A stretch of 64,000 nucleotides of DNA, from positions 1 through 64,000 of the forward strand of contig NZ_BAAAEP010000022.1 in the NCBI RefSeq assembly GCF_039523075.1, written 5' to 3'. This DNA is from Caenispirillum bisanense. Its GTDB lineage: Bacteria > Pseudomonadota > Alphaproteobacteria > Rhodospirillales > Rhodospirillaceae. Positions within the stretch are counted from its first letter, which is position 1. Each line of letters starts with the position of its first letter. Position numbers and translations under genes: made by a program. Below the pieces are notes generated by a model. It was not told where the DNA came from. It ran no database searches and was given only the letters and a program-made list of their open reading frames with translations. Of the stretch, positions 25,658 to 34,046 are shown in pieces.

Positions 25658-26632
25658 ATGCTGATGTCGTGGATCGCCTTCGCCGCCGGGCTGGTGCTGC
25701 TGGTCGGTGCCGCCGAGGCGCTGGTGCGCGGCGCCGTCGCCATGGCGGAGCGGCTGGGCGTGTCGCCGCTGGTGATCGGCCTGACGGTGGTGGCCTTCGG
25801 CACCTCGGCGCCGGAACTGGTGGTCTGCGTGCAGGCGGCGCTGGAAGGGTCGGGCGGGCTGGTCTACGGCAACGTCATCGGCTCCAACATCGCCAACATC
25901 ATGCTGATCCTGGCGCTGGCGGCGCTGATCCGGCCGGTGCACGCGGAGATGCGGACCTTCGGCCGCGAGGCGACGGTGCTGATCCTCGCCACCGTCGCCA
26001 TGGTGGTGTTCACCTGGAGCGACGGCGTCATCCGCCAGGAAGGTGCGGTGCTGCTGGCGGCGCTGGCGGCCTACCTGCTGTGGTCCTACGTGCGGGAAAG
26101 CCGCAACGCCGCCGATGCCCGCGCCGCCGCCGCCGAACTGGAGGAACTGTCCAGCCTGCAGCACAAGCCATGGTGGATGATCATCGCCGCCACCCTCGTC
26201 GGCCTGGGCGGCGTCATCCTGGGGGCGCGGCTGCTGGTCACCGGCGCCGTTGCCATCGCCCGCGACTGGGGCGTGCCGGAGGAAGTGATCGGCCTGACCA
26301 TGGTGGCCATCGGCACCTCGCTGCCCGAACTGGCGACCGCCGTCGCCGCCGCCCTGAAGAAGCAGAACGACATGGCGCTCGGCAACGTGGTCGGCTCCAA
26401 CCTGTTCAACATCCTCGGCATCATGGGCGTCTCGGCGCTGGTGAAGCCGGCCGCCGCGCCGGCCCAGGTGATGGCCTTCGATGCCTGGGTGATGCTGGCG
26501 GTGACGGTGCTGCTGGTGCCGTTCTTCCTCACCGGCCGCCGCCTGGCGCGGGCGGAGGGAGGGCTTCTCCTCGGCGGCTACGCTGCTTATATAGCCGTCC
26601 TCTTCATCGGCGTGGAACACGTGCTCGCATGA
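25658..26632 (+). CDS. Na+/Ca2+ exchanger family protein (CaxA/YrbG type)
   Basis: The 324-aa inner-membrane antiporter has about ten helices in two inverted halves. Each half carries the family alpha-repeat: GTSAPELVVCVQAALEG with GNVIGSNIANIMLI in the first, and GTSLPELATAVAAALKK with GNVVGSNLFNILGI in the second. Acidic and polar residues in these repeats bind the cations. The start at 25658 begins MLMSWIAFAAGLVLLVGA directly in helix 1. The stop overlaps the next gene by four bases (ATGA). Confidence 0.9.
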   Translation: MLMSWIAFAAGLVLLVGAAEALVRGAVAMAERLGVSPLVIGLTVVAFGTSAPELVVCVQAALEGSGGLVYGNVIGSNIANIMLILALAALIRPVHAEMRTFGREATVLILATVAMVVFTWSDGVIRQEGAVLLAALAAYLLWSYVRESRNAADARAAAAELEELSSLQHKPWWMIIAATLVGLGGVILGARLLVTGAVAIARDWGVPEEVIGLTMVAIGTSLPELATAVAAALKKQNDMALGNVVGSNLFNILGIMGVSALVKPAAAPAQVMAFDAWVMLAVTVLLVPFFLTGRRLARAEGGLLLGGYAAYIAVLFIGVEHVLA

Positions 26633-27417
26633 CCCATCCCCTGCCCTCGCCCAAGACCGTCCTCGTCACCGGCGCCGCCAAGCGCATCGGCCGCGCCATC
26701 GCCCTTGATCTGGCGGCGCACGGCTGGAACGTCGCCGTCCATTACCGCTCCGACCCGGCCGAGGCCGAGGCGGTGGCGGCGGAGATCGAGGCGCGGGGGG
26801 TGCGCGCCGCCACGGTGCGCGCCGACCTGTCCGACGAGGCGGAGACGGCAGCGCTGGTGGAGCAGGCGACGGCGGCACTCGGGCCGCTGGGGGCGCTCAT
26901 CAACAACGCCTCGGTGTTCGAGTACGACAGCTGGGATTCGGCCACCCGCGAATCGTGGGACCTGCACCTGAACGCCAACCTGCGGGCGCCCTTCGTGCTC
27001 ACCCAGGCCTTCGCCCGCCAGGTGGCGGAGGACGCGCGCGGCTGCGTCGTCAACATCATCGATGAACGGGTGTGGAACCTCACCCCCCACTTCGTCACCT
27101 ACACGCTGTCCAAGGCCGGCCTGTGGACGCTGACCCAGACCCTGGCGCTGGCGCTGGCGCCGCGCATCCGCGTCAACGGCATCGGCCCCGGCCCCACCCT
27201 GCCGAGCCCGCGCCAGAGCGACGAGCAGTTCGCCGAGCAGTGCGCCTCCATGCCGTTGCAGCATGGCACCAGCCCGCAGGAAGTGGCCGATGCGGTACGA
27301 TTCATCCTTGCGGCGCCGGCCATGACCGGGCAAATGATTGCGCTCGACGGCGGGCAGCATCTGGCCTGGACCCAGGCGCCGCGTCACGGTCAGGGACCGC
27401 AGTTCCTGGCGGAGTGA
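26629..27417 (+). CDS. Pteridine-reductase-like short-chain dehydrogenase
   Basis: The 262-aa classical SDR has TGAAKRIGRAIALDLAAHG near its N-terminus. This TGx3RxG form of the cofactor motif is typical of pteridine reductases and FolM rather than general SDRs. Further motifs are LINNASVFEYDSW, VVNIIDERVWNLTPHFVTYT with the catalytic Tyr-x3-Lys (YTLSK), and VNGIGPGPTL. The usual catalytic Ser position lies in the IIDERV stretch (Asp), as in PTR1-type enzymes. It overlaps the antiporter gene by four bases and is followed by folB, supporting a pterin or folate role. The substrate is inference. Confidence 0.8.
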   Translation: MTHPLPSPKTVLVTGAAKRIGRAIALDLAAHGWNVAVHYRSDPAEAEAVAAEIEARGVRAATVRADLSDEAETAALVEQATAALGPLGALINNASVFEYDSWDSATRESWDLHLNANLRAPFVLTQAFARQVAEDARGCVVNIIDERVWNLTPHFVTYTLSKAGLWTLTQTLALALAPRIRVNGIGPGPTLPSPRQSDEQFAEQCASMPLQHGTSPQEVADAVRFILAAPAMTGQMIALDGGQHLAWTQAPRHGQGPQFLAE

Positions 27418-27492
27418 CGGCACCCGCCCCATATCGCGCTCCCGCGCCGCCCGCTGCCGTGGCGGCGGCGGGAGAGCGCCCAGCGGATCCGG

Positions 27493-27912
27493 ATGCCCAT
27501 GACCCCCAATCCCGTCGTCAAGCCGTTCCCCATCGCCAATGCCCACCTGGGCCTGCGGCATGTGTTCATCCGTGATCTGGTGATCAGCGCCAAGGTCGGC
27601 GTCTACAAGCACGAGCACGAGAACGCCCAGCGGGTGCGCATCAACCTGGACCTGGCGGTGCGCGAGGGCGACGGCCCGGTGGGCGACAGCCTGGAGCAGG
27701 TGGTGTGCTACGAGGCGATTCGCGACCGCGTCCGCGACGTGGTGCTCGACCGGCACGTCAACCTGGTGGAAACCATGGCCGAACGCATCGCCCAGACCTG
27801 CCTGACCGACGGGCGAATCCGCTCCGTGCGGGTGCGGGTGGAGAAGCTGGACGTGTTCGACGACGTCGGTTCGGTGGGCGTGGAGATCGAGCGCTTCAGC
27901 CCGCTCGCCTGA
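27493..27912 (+). CDS. folB: Dihydroneopterin aldolase
   Basis: FolB cleaves dihydroneopterin to hydroxymethyl-dihydropterin in folate synthesis, or acts as an epimerase in the FolX branch. The 139-aa product has FIRDLVISAKVGVYKHEHEN, VRINLDLAV, CYEAIRDRVRDVVLDRHVNL followed by VETMAERIAQTCL, and a final VRVEKLDVFDDVGSVGVEIE containing the catalytic Lys. There are two ATGs, at 27493 and 27499; I give the longer form. It is about 80 bases after the pteridine-reductase-like gene, probably the same operon. Confidence 0.92.
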   Translation: MPMTPNPVVKPFPIANAHLGLRHVFIRDLVISAKVGVYKHEHENAQRVRINLDLAVREGDGPVGDSLEQVVCYEAIRDRVRDVVLDRHVNLVETMAERIAQTCLTDGRIRSVRVRVEKLDVFDDVGSVGVEIERFSPLA

Positions 27913-28359
27913 CCGCCGGCGGCGGCAGGGCAGTCACCACCACGAGTCGCGGCCCTATGACCTTTTACCCGCGACGTTCGGATGGGGTGGATCCGAAGGG
28001 ATCATCCGGCCTGTCAAGCCCTTCCTTTACCCGCCGCGCGGGTTTTGCACAGGCGGCGGCCGGGCTGCCAGACCATCACACGGCTGTCAAGATGCAACTG
28101 TGCAGCCCCGCCCGGCGCCCTTCACCGGCGTCAAAACCAAGGCAAACCAAGGGGTTGAGGTGGTCGCCCAAAAACTGGGCAATGCGATGCGACTCCTTGG
28201 CCGGCGCCGCTTCGCACCGCTTGCCCCACCACTTTGCACAGAGTTATCCACAGCGGCCGTGGATATGTGGAGGAATCTCAGGGCTGCTGCCGGACTCCGC
28301 CGGCCGTCCCTGCCGCATCCCCGGTTGACCCTTTAGTGCCGTTACCCGAAATAGCCCCC
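27913..28359. other. 447-base gap before uvrC with a perfect DnaA-box sequence
   Basis: No convincing gene is visible. At 28244-28252 lies TTATCCACA, a perfect match to the DnaA-box consensus; 5 bases on (28258-28266) is a two-mismatch box in the opposite sense. A TTGACC (28325-28330) with a weak GAAATA 17 bases later could be the uvrC promoter. The stretch is not especially AT-rich and holds only one perfect box, so an origin is not supported; DnaA control of a nearby promoter is possible. Confidence 0.4.
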
Positions 28360-30279
28360 ATGACCGCCGTCAGCGACCCCACCGTTCCCGCCGTCCCCGC
28401 CGATCCGGTTCCGCCGGAGGAGGCGCCGCTCGCCGTCGTCAATCAGGGCGTGGAGGTCATTGCCGCCACCCTGCGGACGCTGCCGGACAAGCCGGGCGTC
28501 TACCGCATGATGAACGCCCGCGGCGACGTGCTCTATGTCGGCAAGGCGAAAAGCCTGAAGAAGCGCGTGGTGGCCTATACCCGCATCGGCCAGCTGCCCA
28601 TGCGGCTGCAGCGCATGGTGACCGAGACGGCGAGCATGGAGATCGTCGTCACCTCCACCGAGGTCGAGGCGCTGCTGCTGGAAAGCAACTACATCAAGCG
28701 CCTGAAGCCGCGGTACAACATCCTGCTGCGCGACGACAAGAGCTTCCCCTACGTCGTCGTCACCGAGGGGCACGACTATCCGCAGATCGTCAAGCACCGC
28801 GGCGCGCGGTCGCTGAAGGGGCAGTACTTCGGGCCGTTCGCCAGCGCCGGGGCGGTCAACCAGACGCTCGCCCACCTGCAGAAGGCGTTCCTGCTGCGCT
28901 CGTGCTCCGACGCCGTGTTTTCCAGCCGCACCCGGCCGTGCCTGCTGTTCCAGATCAAGCGCTGCTCCGCCCCGTGCGTCGAGCGCATCGGCCGCGCCCA
29001 GTACCGGGAGCTGGTGGAGGAGGCGCGCGCCTTCCTGTCCGGCGAAAGCGCCCGCGTCCAGCAGGCCCTGGCGCAGCGCATGGAGCAGGCGTCGGAGAAC
29101 CTGGAGTTCGAGGACGCGGCCATGTACCGCGACCGCATCCGGGCGCTGACCCGCATCCAGGCGCACCAGGAAGTGAACCTGCCCGATGCCGCCGATGCCG
29201 ACGTCATGGCCATCCATCAGGCCGGCGGGCAGGCCTGCGTGCAGGTGTTCTTCTTCCGCACCGGCCAGAACTACGGCAACCGCGCCTATTTCCCCGCCCA
29301 CAGCCAGGACGCCACCGCCGGCGAGGTGCTGGAGGCGTTCATCGGCCAGTTCTACGACAACAAGGACCCGCCGAAGGAACTGCTGCTCAGCCACCCGCTG
29401 CCGCAGGAGATCCTGATGGGCGAGGCGCTGACCGCCAAGGCCGGCCGCCGCGTGCGCATCCATGTGCCGAAGCGGGGCGACCGCGCCGCCATGGTGGCGA
29501 CCGCCGAACGCAACGCCCGCGAGGCCCTCGGCCGCCGGCTGGCGGAAAGCTCGGCCCAGCGCAAGCTGCTGGAGGGGGTGGCGGAAGTGTTCGGCCTCGA
29601 CCGCACGCCGGAGCGGGTGGAGGTCTACGACAACAGCCACATCCAGGGCACCAATGCGCTTGGCGGCATGATCGTGGCCGGGCCGGAAGGCTTCATGAAA
29701 AGCGCCTACCGCACCTTCAACATCAAGGGGCCGGTGGCGCCCGGCGACGACTACGCCATGATGCGCGAGGTGCTGACGCGCCGCTTCAAGGCCGCCCAGC
29801 GCGACGATCCCGACCGCGACCGCGGCCAGTGGCCCGACCTGGTGCTGGTGGACGGCGGCCAGGGCCAGCTGACCGTCGCCTGCGAGGTCTTCGCCGAACT
29901 GGGGGTGGAGGACGTCGGGCTGGTGTCCATCGCCAAGGGGCCGGACCGCAACGCCGGCCGCGAGCGCTTCTTCATGGCCGACCGCGAGCCGTTCCAGCTG
30001 CCGCCCAACCACCCGGTGCTGTACTTCCTGCAGCGCCTGCGCGACGAGGCGCACCGATTCGCCATCGGCGGCCACCGGGCGCGGCGGTCGAAGGACATCC
30101 AGAAGACCGGGCTGGACGACATCGCCGGCATCGGCGCGACGCGCAAGAAGGCCCTGCTGCACCACTTCGGGTCGGCGCGGGCGGTGTCGGAAGCGGCATT
30201 GCAGGATCTCGAAAGCGTCGACGGTATTTCTGCCGCACTTGCCCGCAAGATCTATGATCACTTCCATCCCGAGGGCTGA
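28360..30279 (+). CDS. uvrC: Excinuclease ABC subunit C
   Basis: UvrC makes both incisions in nucleotide excision repair. The 639-aa protein starts with about 40 Pro/Val-rich extra residues. The GIY-YIG nuclease domain follows (LPDKPGVYRMMNARGDVLYV with GKAKSLKKRV). After it come the Cys-rich FQIKRCSAPCVERI, a UvrB-binding UVR motif (about 245-280), an RNase H-like C-terminal nuclease with VEVYDNSHIQGTNALGGMIV and LVLVDGGQGQL, and a helix-hairpin-helix tail (LDDIAGIGATRKKALLHHFG). All parts are intact. I chose the ATG at 28360 because upstream in-frame sequence lies in the DnaA-box gap. Confidence 0.96.
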   Translation: MTAVSDPTVPAVPADPVPPEEAPLAVVNQGVEVIAATLRTLPDKPGVYRMMNARGDVLYVGKAKSLKKRVVAYTRIGQLPMRLQRMVTETASMEIVVTSTEVEALLLESNYIKRLKPRYNILLRDDKSFPYVVVTEGHDYPQIVKHRGARSLKGQYFGPFASAGAVNQTLAHLQKAFLLRSCSDAVFSSRTRPCLLFQIKRCSAPCVERIGRAQYRELVEEARAFLSGESARVQQALAQRMEQASENLEFEDAAMYRDRIRALTRIQAHQEVNLPDAADADVMAIHQAGGQACVQVFFFRTGQNYGNRAYFPAHSQDATAGEVLEAFIGQFYDNKDPPKELLLSHPLPQEILMGEALTAKAGRRVRIHVPKRGDRAAMVATAERNAREALGRRLAESSAQRKLLEGVAEVFGLDRTPERVEVYDNSHIQGTNALGGMIVAGPEGFMKSAYRTFNIKGPVAPGDDYAMMREVLTRRFKAAQRDDPDRDRGQWPDLVLVDGGQGQLTVACEVFAELGVEDVGLVSIAKGPDRNAGRERFFMADREPFQLPPNHPVLYFLQRLRDEAHRFAIGGHRARRSKDIQKTGLDDIAGIGATRKKALLHHFGSARAVSEAALQDLESVDGISAALARKIYDHFHPEG

Positions 30280-30339
30280 GGCGGCTAAGATCGCGCCGCC
30301 TCCATCCCTTGCCGCTCGCTGTTTAGAAGGACCGGGTCG

Positions 30340-30987
30340 TTGTATACCCTGCCGAACATCCTGACCTTGTCGCGCATCCTGGCGATTCCGGCGGTGGTGG
30401 CGCTGTTCTACATCCCCGGCCCGGTGTCGCAGTGGATCGCCTGTGCCCTGTTCGTGGCCGCCGCCGTCACCGACTGGTTCGACGGCTGGCTGGCGCGGCG
30501 GTGGAACCAGGTCAGTTCCCTCGGCCGCTTCCTCGACCCCATCGCCGACAAGCTGCTGGTGGCCGCCGTGCTGCTGATGCTGGTCGGCTTCGACGGCCTG
30601 TCGACCTGGAGCTACCTGCCGGCGGTGGTCATCCTGTGCCGCGAGATCCTGGTGTCCGGCCTGCGCGAGTTCCTGGCCGAGATCCAGGTCAGCGTGCCCG
30701 TCACCAAGCTCGCCAAGTGGAAGACCACCTTCCAGCTGGTCGCCCTGACGCTGCTGATCCTCGGCGATTCGGCGCCGTGGGGCGTGCCGGCGGGGCTGGC
30801 TGGCGAGGTGGCGCTGTGGATCGCGGCGCTGATGACCGTGGTCACCGGCTGGGACTACATGACCCACGGCCTGTTCCACATGAAGGAAACCGACCGCCGC
30901 CGCGCCGAGGCCGAAGCGGAGGCCGACCGTGCCGCTGCTGACCGCGCCGCCGCCGCCAACGACCTGCACCGGGAGGCCGGCGAATGA
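30340..30987 (+). CDS. pgsA: CDP-diacylglycerol--glycerol-3-phosphate phosphatidyltransferase
   Basis: PgsA makes phosphatidylglycerol phosphate, the first committed step to phosphatidylglycerol. The 215-aa membrane protein has the CDP-alcohol phosphotransferase signature D-x2-D-G-x2-A-R-x8-G-x3-D-x3-D, seen as DWFDGWLARRW with GRFLDPIAD, and about five helices. A hydrophilic Ala/Glu/Arg-rich tail of about 25 residues follows. It starts with TTG at 30340, supported by AGAAGGA 8 bases before it and by the typical opening YTLPNILTLSRI. Its stop overlaps moaD by four bases (ATGA). Confidence 0.93.
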   Translation: MYTLPNILTLSRILAIPAVVALFYIPGPVSQWIACALFVAAAVTDWFDGWLARRWNQVSSLGRFLDPIADKLLVAAVLLMLVGFDGLSTWSYLPAVVILCREILVSGLREFLAEIQVSVPVTKLAKWKTTFQLVALTLLILGDSAPWGVPAGLAGEVALWIAALMTVVTGWDYMTHGLFHMKETDRRRAEAEAEADRAAADRAAAANDLHREAGE

Positions 30988-31238
30988 TCACCGTGCTCTA
31001 TTTCGCCTGGCTGCGCGACGGCATCGGCACCGGCCGCGAGGAGGTGGCGCCGCCGCCCGAGGTCGCCACCGTCGGCACCCTGCTGGGCTGGCTCGCCGGC
31101 CGCTCCGCCGGTCACGGCAAGGCGCTGGCCGATCCGGCCCGCCTGCGTTGCGCCGTCAACCAGGACTATGCCGGCCTGGACGCGCCGGTGAAGGCCGGCG
31201 ACGAAGTGGCCTTCTTCCCGCCCGTCACCGGCGGCTGA
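30984..31238 (+). CDS. moaD: Molybdopterin synthase sulfur carrier subunit
   Basis: MoaD is the small ubiquitin-like subunit of molybdopterin synthase. The 84-aa product has the beta-grasp pattern (VLYFAWLRDGIG, then CAVNQDYA and DEVAFFPPVTGG) and the obligatory C-terminal Gly-Gly that carries the thiocarboxylate. It overlaps pgsA by four bases and precedes moaE by 22 bases. Its activation would need a MoeB-like enzyme, a candidate for which is at 23 kb. Confidence 0.93.
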   Translation: MITVLYFAWLRDGIGTGREEVAPPPEVATVGTLLGWLAGRSAGHGKALADPARLRCAVNQDYAGLDAPVKAGDEVAFFPPVTGG

Positions 31239-31260
31239 GCGACAGGGGAGGGCGGCGGCC

Positions 31261-31722
31261 ATGATCCGGGTGCAGCGCGAGGATTTCGACCCCGGCGCCG
31301 AGATGGCGTCGTTCTGCGCCGGCGATGCCTCGGTGGGGGCGGTGGCGAGCTTCCTCGGCCTGGTGCGCGCCGACAAGAGCGCCGGCGGCGACTCGGCGGT
31401 GGCGGCCATGACCCTGGAACACTACCCCGGCATGACCGAGCGCCAACTGGAGGCCATCGAGCAGGAAGCCCGCCGCCGCTGGCCGCTGATCGACGTGCGC
31501 GTCATCCACCGCTACGGCCGGCTGGAGCCGGGCGACCGCATCGTGCTGGTGCTGACCGCCAGCGCCCACCGGCAGGCGGCGTTCGACGCCTGCGCCTTCC
31601 TGATGGACTGGCTGAAGACCAAGGCGCCGTTCTGGAAGCTGGAAGAAACCGCCGACGGCCGCCGCTGGGTGGAGGCCAAGGCCAGCGACGATGCCGCCGC
31701 CGACCGCTGGACCGACGGCTGA
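31261..31722 (+). CDS. moaE: Molybdopterin synthase catalytic subunit
   Basis: MoaE inserts two sulfurs into precursor Z using thiocarboxylated MoaD. The 153-aa product has VGAVASFLGLVR, MTLEHYPGMTERQLEAI, VRVIHRYGRLEPGDRIVLVL and AFLMDWLKTKAPFWKLEE, with the conserved Lys residues in the last segment at the MoaD-binding active site. It directly follows moaD, giving a complete synthase. The convergent AraC-type gene ends 5 bases after it. Confidence 0.94.
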   Translation: MIRVQREDFDPGAEMASFCAGDASVGAVASFLGLVRADKSAGGDSAVAAMTLEHYPGMTERQLEAIEQEARRRWPLIDVRVIHRYGRLEPGDRIVLVLTASAHRQAAFDACAFLMDWLKTKAPFWKLEETADGRRWVEAKASDDAAADRWTDG

Positions 31723-31726
31723 CGAC

Positions 31727-32551
31727 TTACTCCGCCGCCGCCCGCACCGAGGCGCGGCCGAAGCGCTTCGGCGTTTCGCCGAAGGCGCGCTTGAAGGCGG
31801 CGATGAAGGCCGAGACGCTGTCGTAGCCGAGGTCGAAGGCGACGATGGACACCGGCACCCCTTCCTCCAGCCGCGGCACCGCCGTCAGCAGGCGCAGCCG
31901 GCGCTGCCAAGCGTCGAAGCCCATGCCGGTCTCGGCGCCGAAGCGGCGGGTGAAGGTGCGGCGGCTCATGGTCGCCAGGGCGGCGGCGCCGTCCACGTCC
32001 AGCGGCTCGGCCGGGGCCGACCACACCCGCCGGGCCACCCGGCGCAGGCGCGGGTCGGCGGGGTCGGGCAGGGCGAAGCCGCTGACGCGGGCGCGGCCGA
32101 TCTCGTCCAGCAGCAGGGTGGTGGTGGCCTCGCGCCGCGCCGAGTCGGCGGGCTCGCCGCCGAGGGCGGTGACCAGGGCGCGCAGCAGCGGTGTCGCTTC
32201 CATCACCCGGCAGCGGTCGCCGAAGGGGGCGGCGCGCTGGGCGTCGATCTCCACCGTCTGCATCACTGCCCGGCCGCTGCCGGTCAGCGATGCCTGCACG
32301 GTGCCGGCGGGAATGAAGACGCCGCAGCCCTGCGGCACCACCCAGGTGGCGGCATCGCTGACCAGGGTGCACGATCCGCCGGTGGCGACCTGATAACAGG
32401 CGCGCAGCACCGCCTGGCCCAGCGGCTGCCAGCCGTGGCGTTCCAGGGTCTGCACCTTGACGACCACCGGATCGACCTCCGCCGGGCGCTCCGGCAGGTC
32501 GGTCGCGGCGGGCTCAGTCATCAGTTCCATGGCGAGGATCTTTGGCGTCAT
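31727..32551 (-). CDS. AraC-family transcriptional regulator
   Basis: The 274-aa protein has an N-terminal cupin-like sensor region (about residues 45-110, with GVFIPAGTVQASL) and a C-terminal double helix-turn-helix (about 185-265). The latter shows DGAAALATMSRRTFTRRFGA with IVAFDLGYDSVSAFIAAFKR followed by AFGETP. The sensor region resembles RmlC-type cupins of small-molecule regulators. The start is uncertain: 32551 begins MTPKILAMELM, and 32614 and 32635 are upstream alternatives. It faces another AraC gene across 170 bases and convergently abuts moaE. Confidence 0.85.
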   Translation of the reverse strand: MTPKILAMELMTEPAATDLPERPAEVDPVVVKVQTLERHGWQPLGQAVLRACYQVATGGSCTLVSDAATWVVPQGCGVFIPAGTVQASLTGSGRAVMQTVEIDAQRAAPFGDRCRVMEATPLLRALVTALGGEPADSARREATTTLLLDEIGRARVSGFALPDPADPRLRRVARRVWSAPAEPLDVDGAAALATMSRRTFTRRFGAETGMGFDAWQRRLRLLTAVPRLEEGVPVSIVAFDLGYDSVSAFIAAFKRAFGETPKRFGRASVRAAAE

Positions 32552-32721
32552 ACCTTGATCGTAGGGAGCCCGGAGGCTAGCGAAAAGGGCCACTTGGGAC
32601 AGGTTTCTTGTCATTCCAAGGTCCGATACTACCATAATACCTTAGCCGAAGGCGGCCAAGTCCGCCACGGGCTGCAACGGGGTACAAGACCCGCCGCCGC
32701 ATCCGCGCTAGGCTGTCCGTC
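32552..32721. promoter_or_regulatory. Divergent region between two AraC regulators
   Basis: This 170-base gap must hold promoters for both divergent regulators. It is less GC-rich in the middle (about 32600-32650, with TTTCTTGTCATT and ACTACCATAATACC). I see no unambiguous -35/-10 pair or clear operator repeat. Part of it may be coding if the left regulator uses its upstream start. Confidence 0.3.
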
Positions 32722-33597
32722 ATGAGCCTTCAGCCTGCTGCCGCCCCTGTCGAGCACAGCCGCTTCTGGCGCCACCCGGCGGCGCCGGGGTGCGAGTTCT
32801 TTGCCGCCAGCTTCACCCACCATGCCTTCGCCCGCCACGCCCACGACGAATGTCTGGTGGGGGTGGTGGAGTCGGGTGTCGAGTCGTTCAATTGCCGCGG
32901 CAGCCACTGGCTGGCGACCCGCGACCACCTGCTGACCACCAACCCCGGCGACATCCACGACGGCAGTGCCGGCGCCCCCGGCGGCTATCGCTACCGGGTG
33001 CTCTATCTCGATCCGCCGCTGCTGGAGGAGGTGCTGCGCGATGCCGCCGGCCGCCCCGGCAGCGATCGCACCGCCATGCCCTTCTACCGCCAGCCGGTCA
33101 CCCCCGATCCGCAGCTGGCCGAGGCGCTGCGGCGGGTGCTGCCGGCCTTCGACGGCGATCATGCCGCGCCGGGCACCACGCTCGGCCGGCAGACGGCGCT
33201 GCTCGGCGTGCTGGCGGCGGTGTTCGGGCGCCATGCCGGCGTGGTGACCGACGCGCCGGCGCCCGATGCGCCCCGCCAGGTGCGGCGGGCGATGGAGTTC
33301 ATGGCCGCCAACCTGGAGGCCGACCTGTCGCTGGAGGATGTGGCGGCGGTGGCGGGCCTGTCGCGGTTCCAGCTGGTGCGGGCCTTCCGCCGCGCCACCG
33401 GCTGCACGCCGCACGCCTACCTGATGGAACGGCGGCTGGCGGCGGCCAAGGCGCGGCTGCGGGCCGGCGAGCCGCCGGCCCAGGTGGCGGCGGCGGTGGG
33501 GCTGTATGACCAGCCCCACTTCACCCGCCGCTTCAAGCGGCTGTACGGCATCACGCCGGGCGCCTATCAGGCCGGCGTGCGCTCCGGCCGGGGGTGA
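32722..33597 (+). CDS. AraC-family regulator with AraC-binding cupin domain
   Basis: The 291-aa product has an AraC_binding cupin near residues 15-100 (HHAFARHAHDECLVGVVESG, NPGDIHDG) and the AraC helix-turn-helix pair near 190-285 (LSLEDVAAVAGLSRFQLVRA, QVAAAVGLYDQPHFTRRFKR followed by LYGITPGAYQ). This domain layout resembles regulators that control neighbouring amino-acid or amine exporters, but no such exporter is adjacent. Its 3' end overlaps the convergent NADAR gene by 31 bases. Its ligand and targets are unknown. Confidence 0.88.
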   Translation: MSLQPAAAPVEHSRFWRHPAAPGCEFFAASFTHHAFARHAHDECLVGVVESGVESFNCRGSHWLATRDHLLTTNPGDIHDGSAGAPGGYRYRVLYLDPPLLEEVLRDAAGRPGSDRTAMPFYRQPVTPDPQLAEALRRVLPAFDGDHAAPGTTLGRQTALLGVLAAVFGRHAGVVTDAPAPDAPRQVRRAMEFMAANLEADLSLEDVAAVAGLSRFQLVRAFRRATGCTPHAYLMERRLAAAKARLRAGEPPAQVAAAVGLYDQPHFTRRFKRLYGITPGAYQAGVRSGRG

Positions 33598-34046
33598 GCG
33601 GCGGCAGCGGCGGCGATCTCCGCCCGCACCTGCATGAGCAGCCGCCCCAGTTCGTTGCGGCCACCGGCACGGGTGACGCCCCAGAAGGTGTCGCCGAAGA
33701 CGTTGCGGTTGACGATCTCCGCCGTGCCGGTGGCGATCAGGCGGCGGCCGAGGGCGGGAATGGCGAACTTCTCCCGCAGCAGGGCGAGCATGATGTCGCT
33801 CTTCACCGCCTCCCAGTCGTGCCGCAGGGCCACCTGCATGCCGCGCATCTTCGATTCGTCGGCACCGCAGGTCTCGAAGGCGCGGCGGGCGTCGCGGTCG
33901 AGGGTCTTGGCGGCCTGGAAGGCGTTCTCGACGGTGACGTAAAGGGCGCCGTCCATCTCCACCGGCGAGGGGAAGAAGTTGGACAGCCAGAAATGGTCGC
34001 CGGCGAAGTCGGTGATGGCGGCGGGGGCGGTATCGGTCAGGCTCAT
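33567..34046 (-). CDS. NADAR family protein (YbiA-like)
   Basis: The 159-aa product has the NADAR signature: HFWLSNFFPSPVEMDG, YVTVENAFQAAKTLD, KMRGMQVALRHDWEAVKSDI and a C-terminal NRNVFGDTFWGVTRAGGRNE with GRLLMQVR. Characterised YbiA/RibX relatives hydrolyse the N-glycosidic bond of reactive riboflavin-pathway intermediates; other NADARs act on NAD/ADP-ribose-type substrates. The start overlaps the upstream hydrolase stop by four bases (ATGA), so the two are coupled. The 3' end overlaps the convergent AraC gene. Confidence 0.88.
   Translation of the reverse strand: MSLTDTAPAAITDFAGDHFWLSNFFPSPVEMDGALYVTVENAFQAAKTLDRDARRAFETCGADESKMRGMQVALRHDWEAVKSDIMLALLREKFAIPALGRRLIATGTAEIVNRNVFGDTFWGVTRAGGRNELGRLLMQVRAEIAAAAAAHPRPERTPA

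Noticed and set aside
27913..28359. Chromosomal origin of replication
   Set aside because: Only one perfect DnaA box, no AT-rich unwinding region and none of the genes that usually flank alphaproteobacterial origins.
28342..30969. 875-aa open frame antisense to uvrC and pgsA
   Set aside because: Same antisense effect: it spans two well-identified genes and has no coherent domain or start context.
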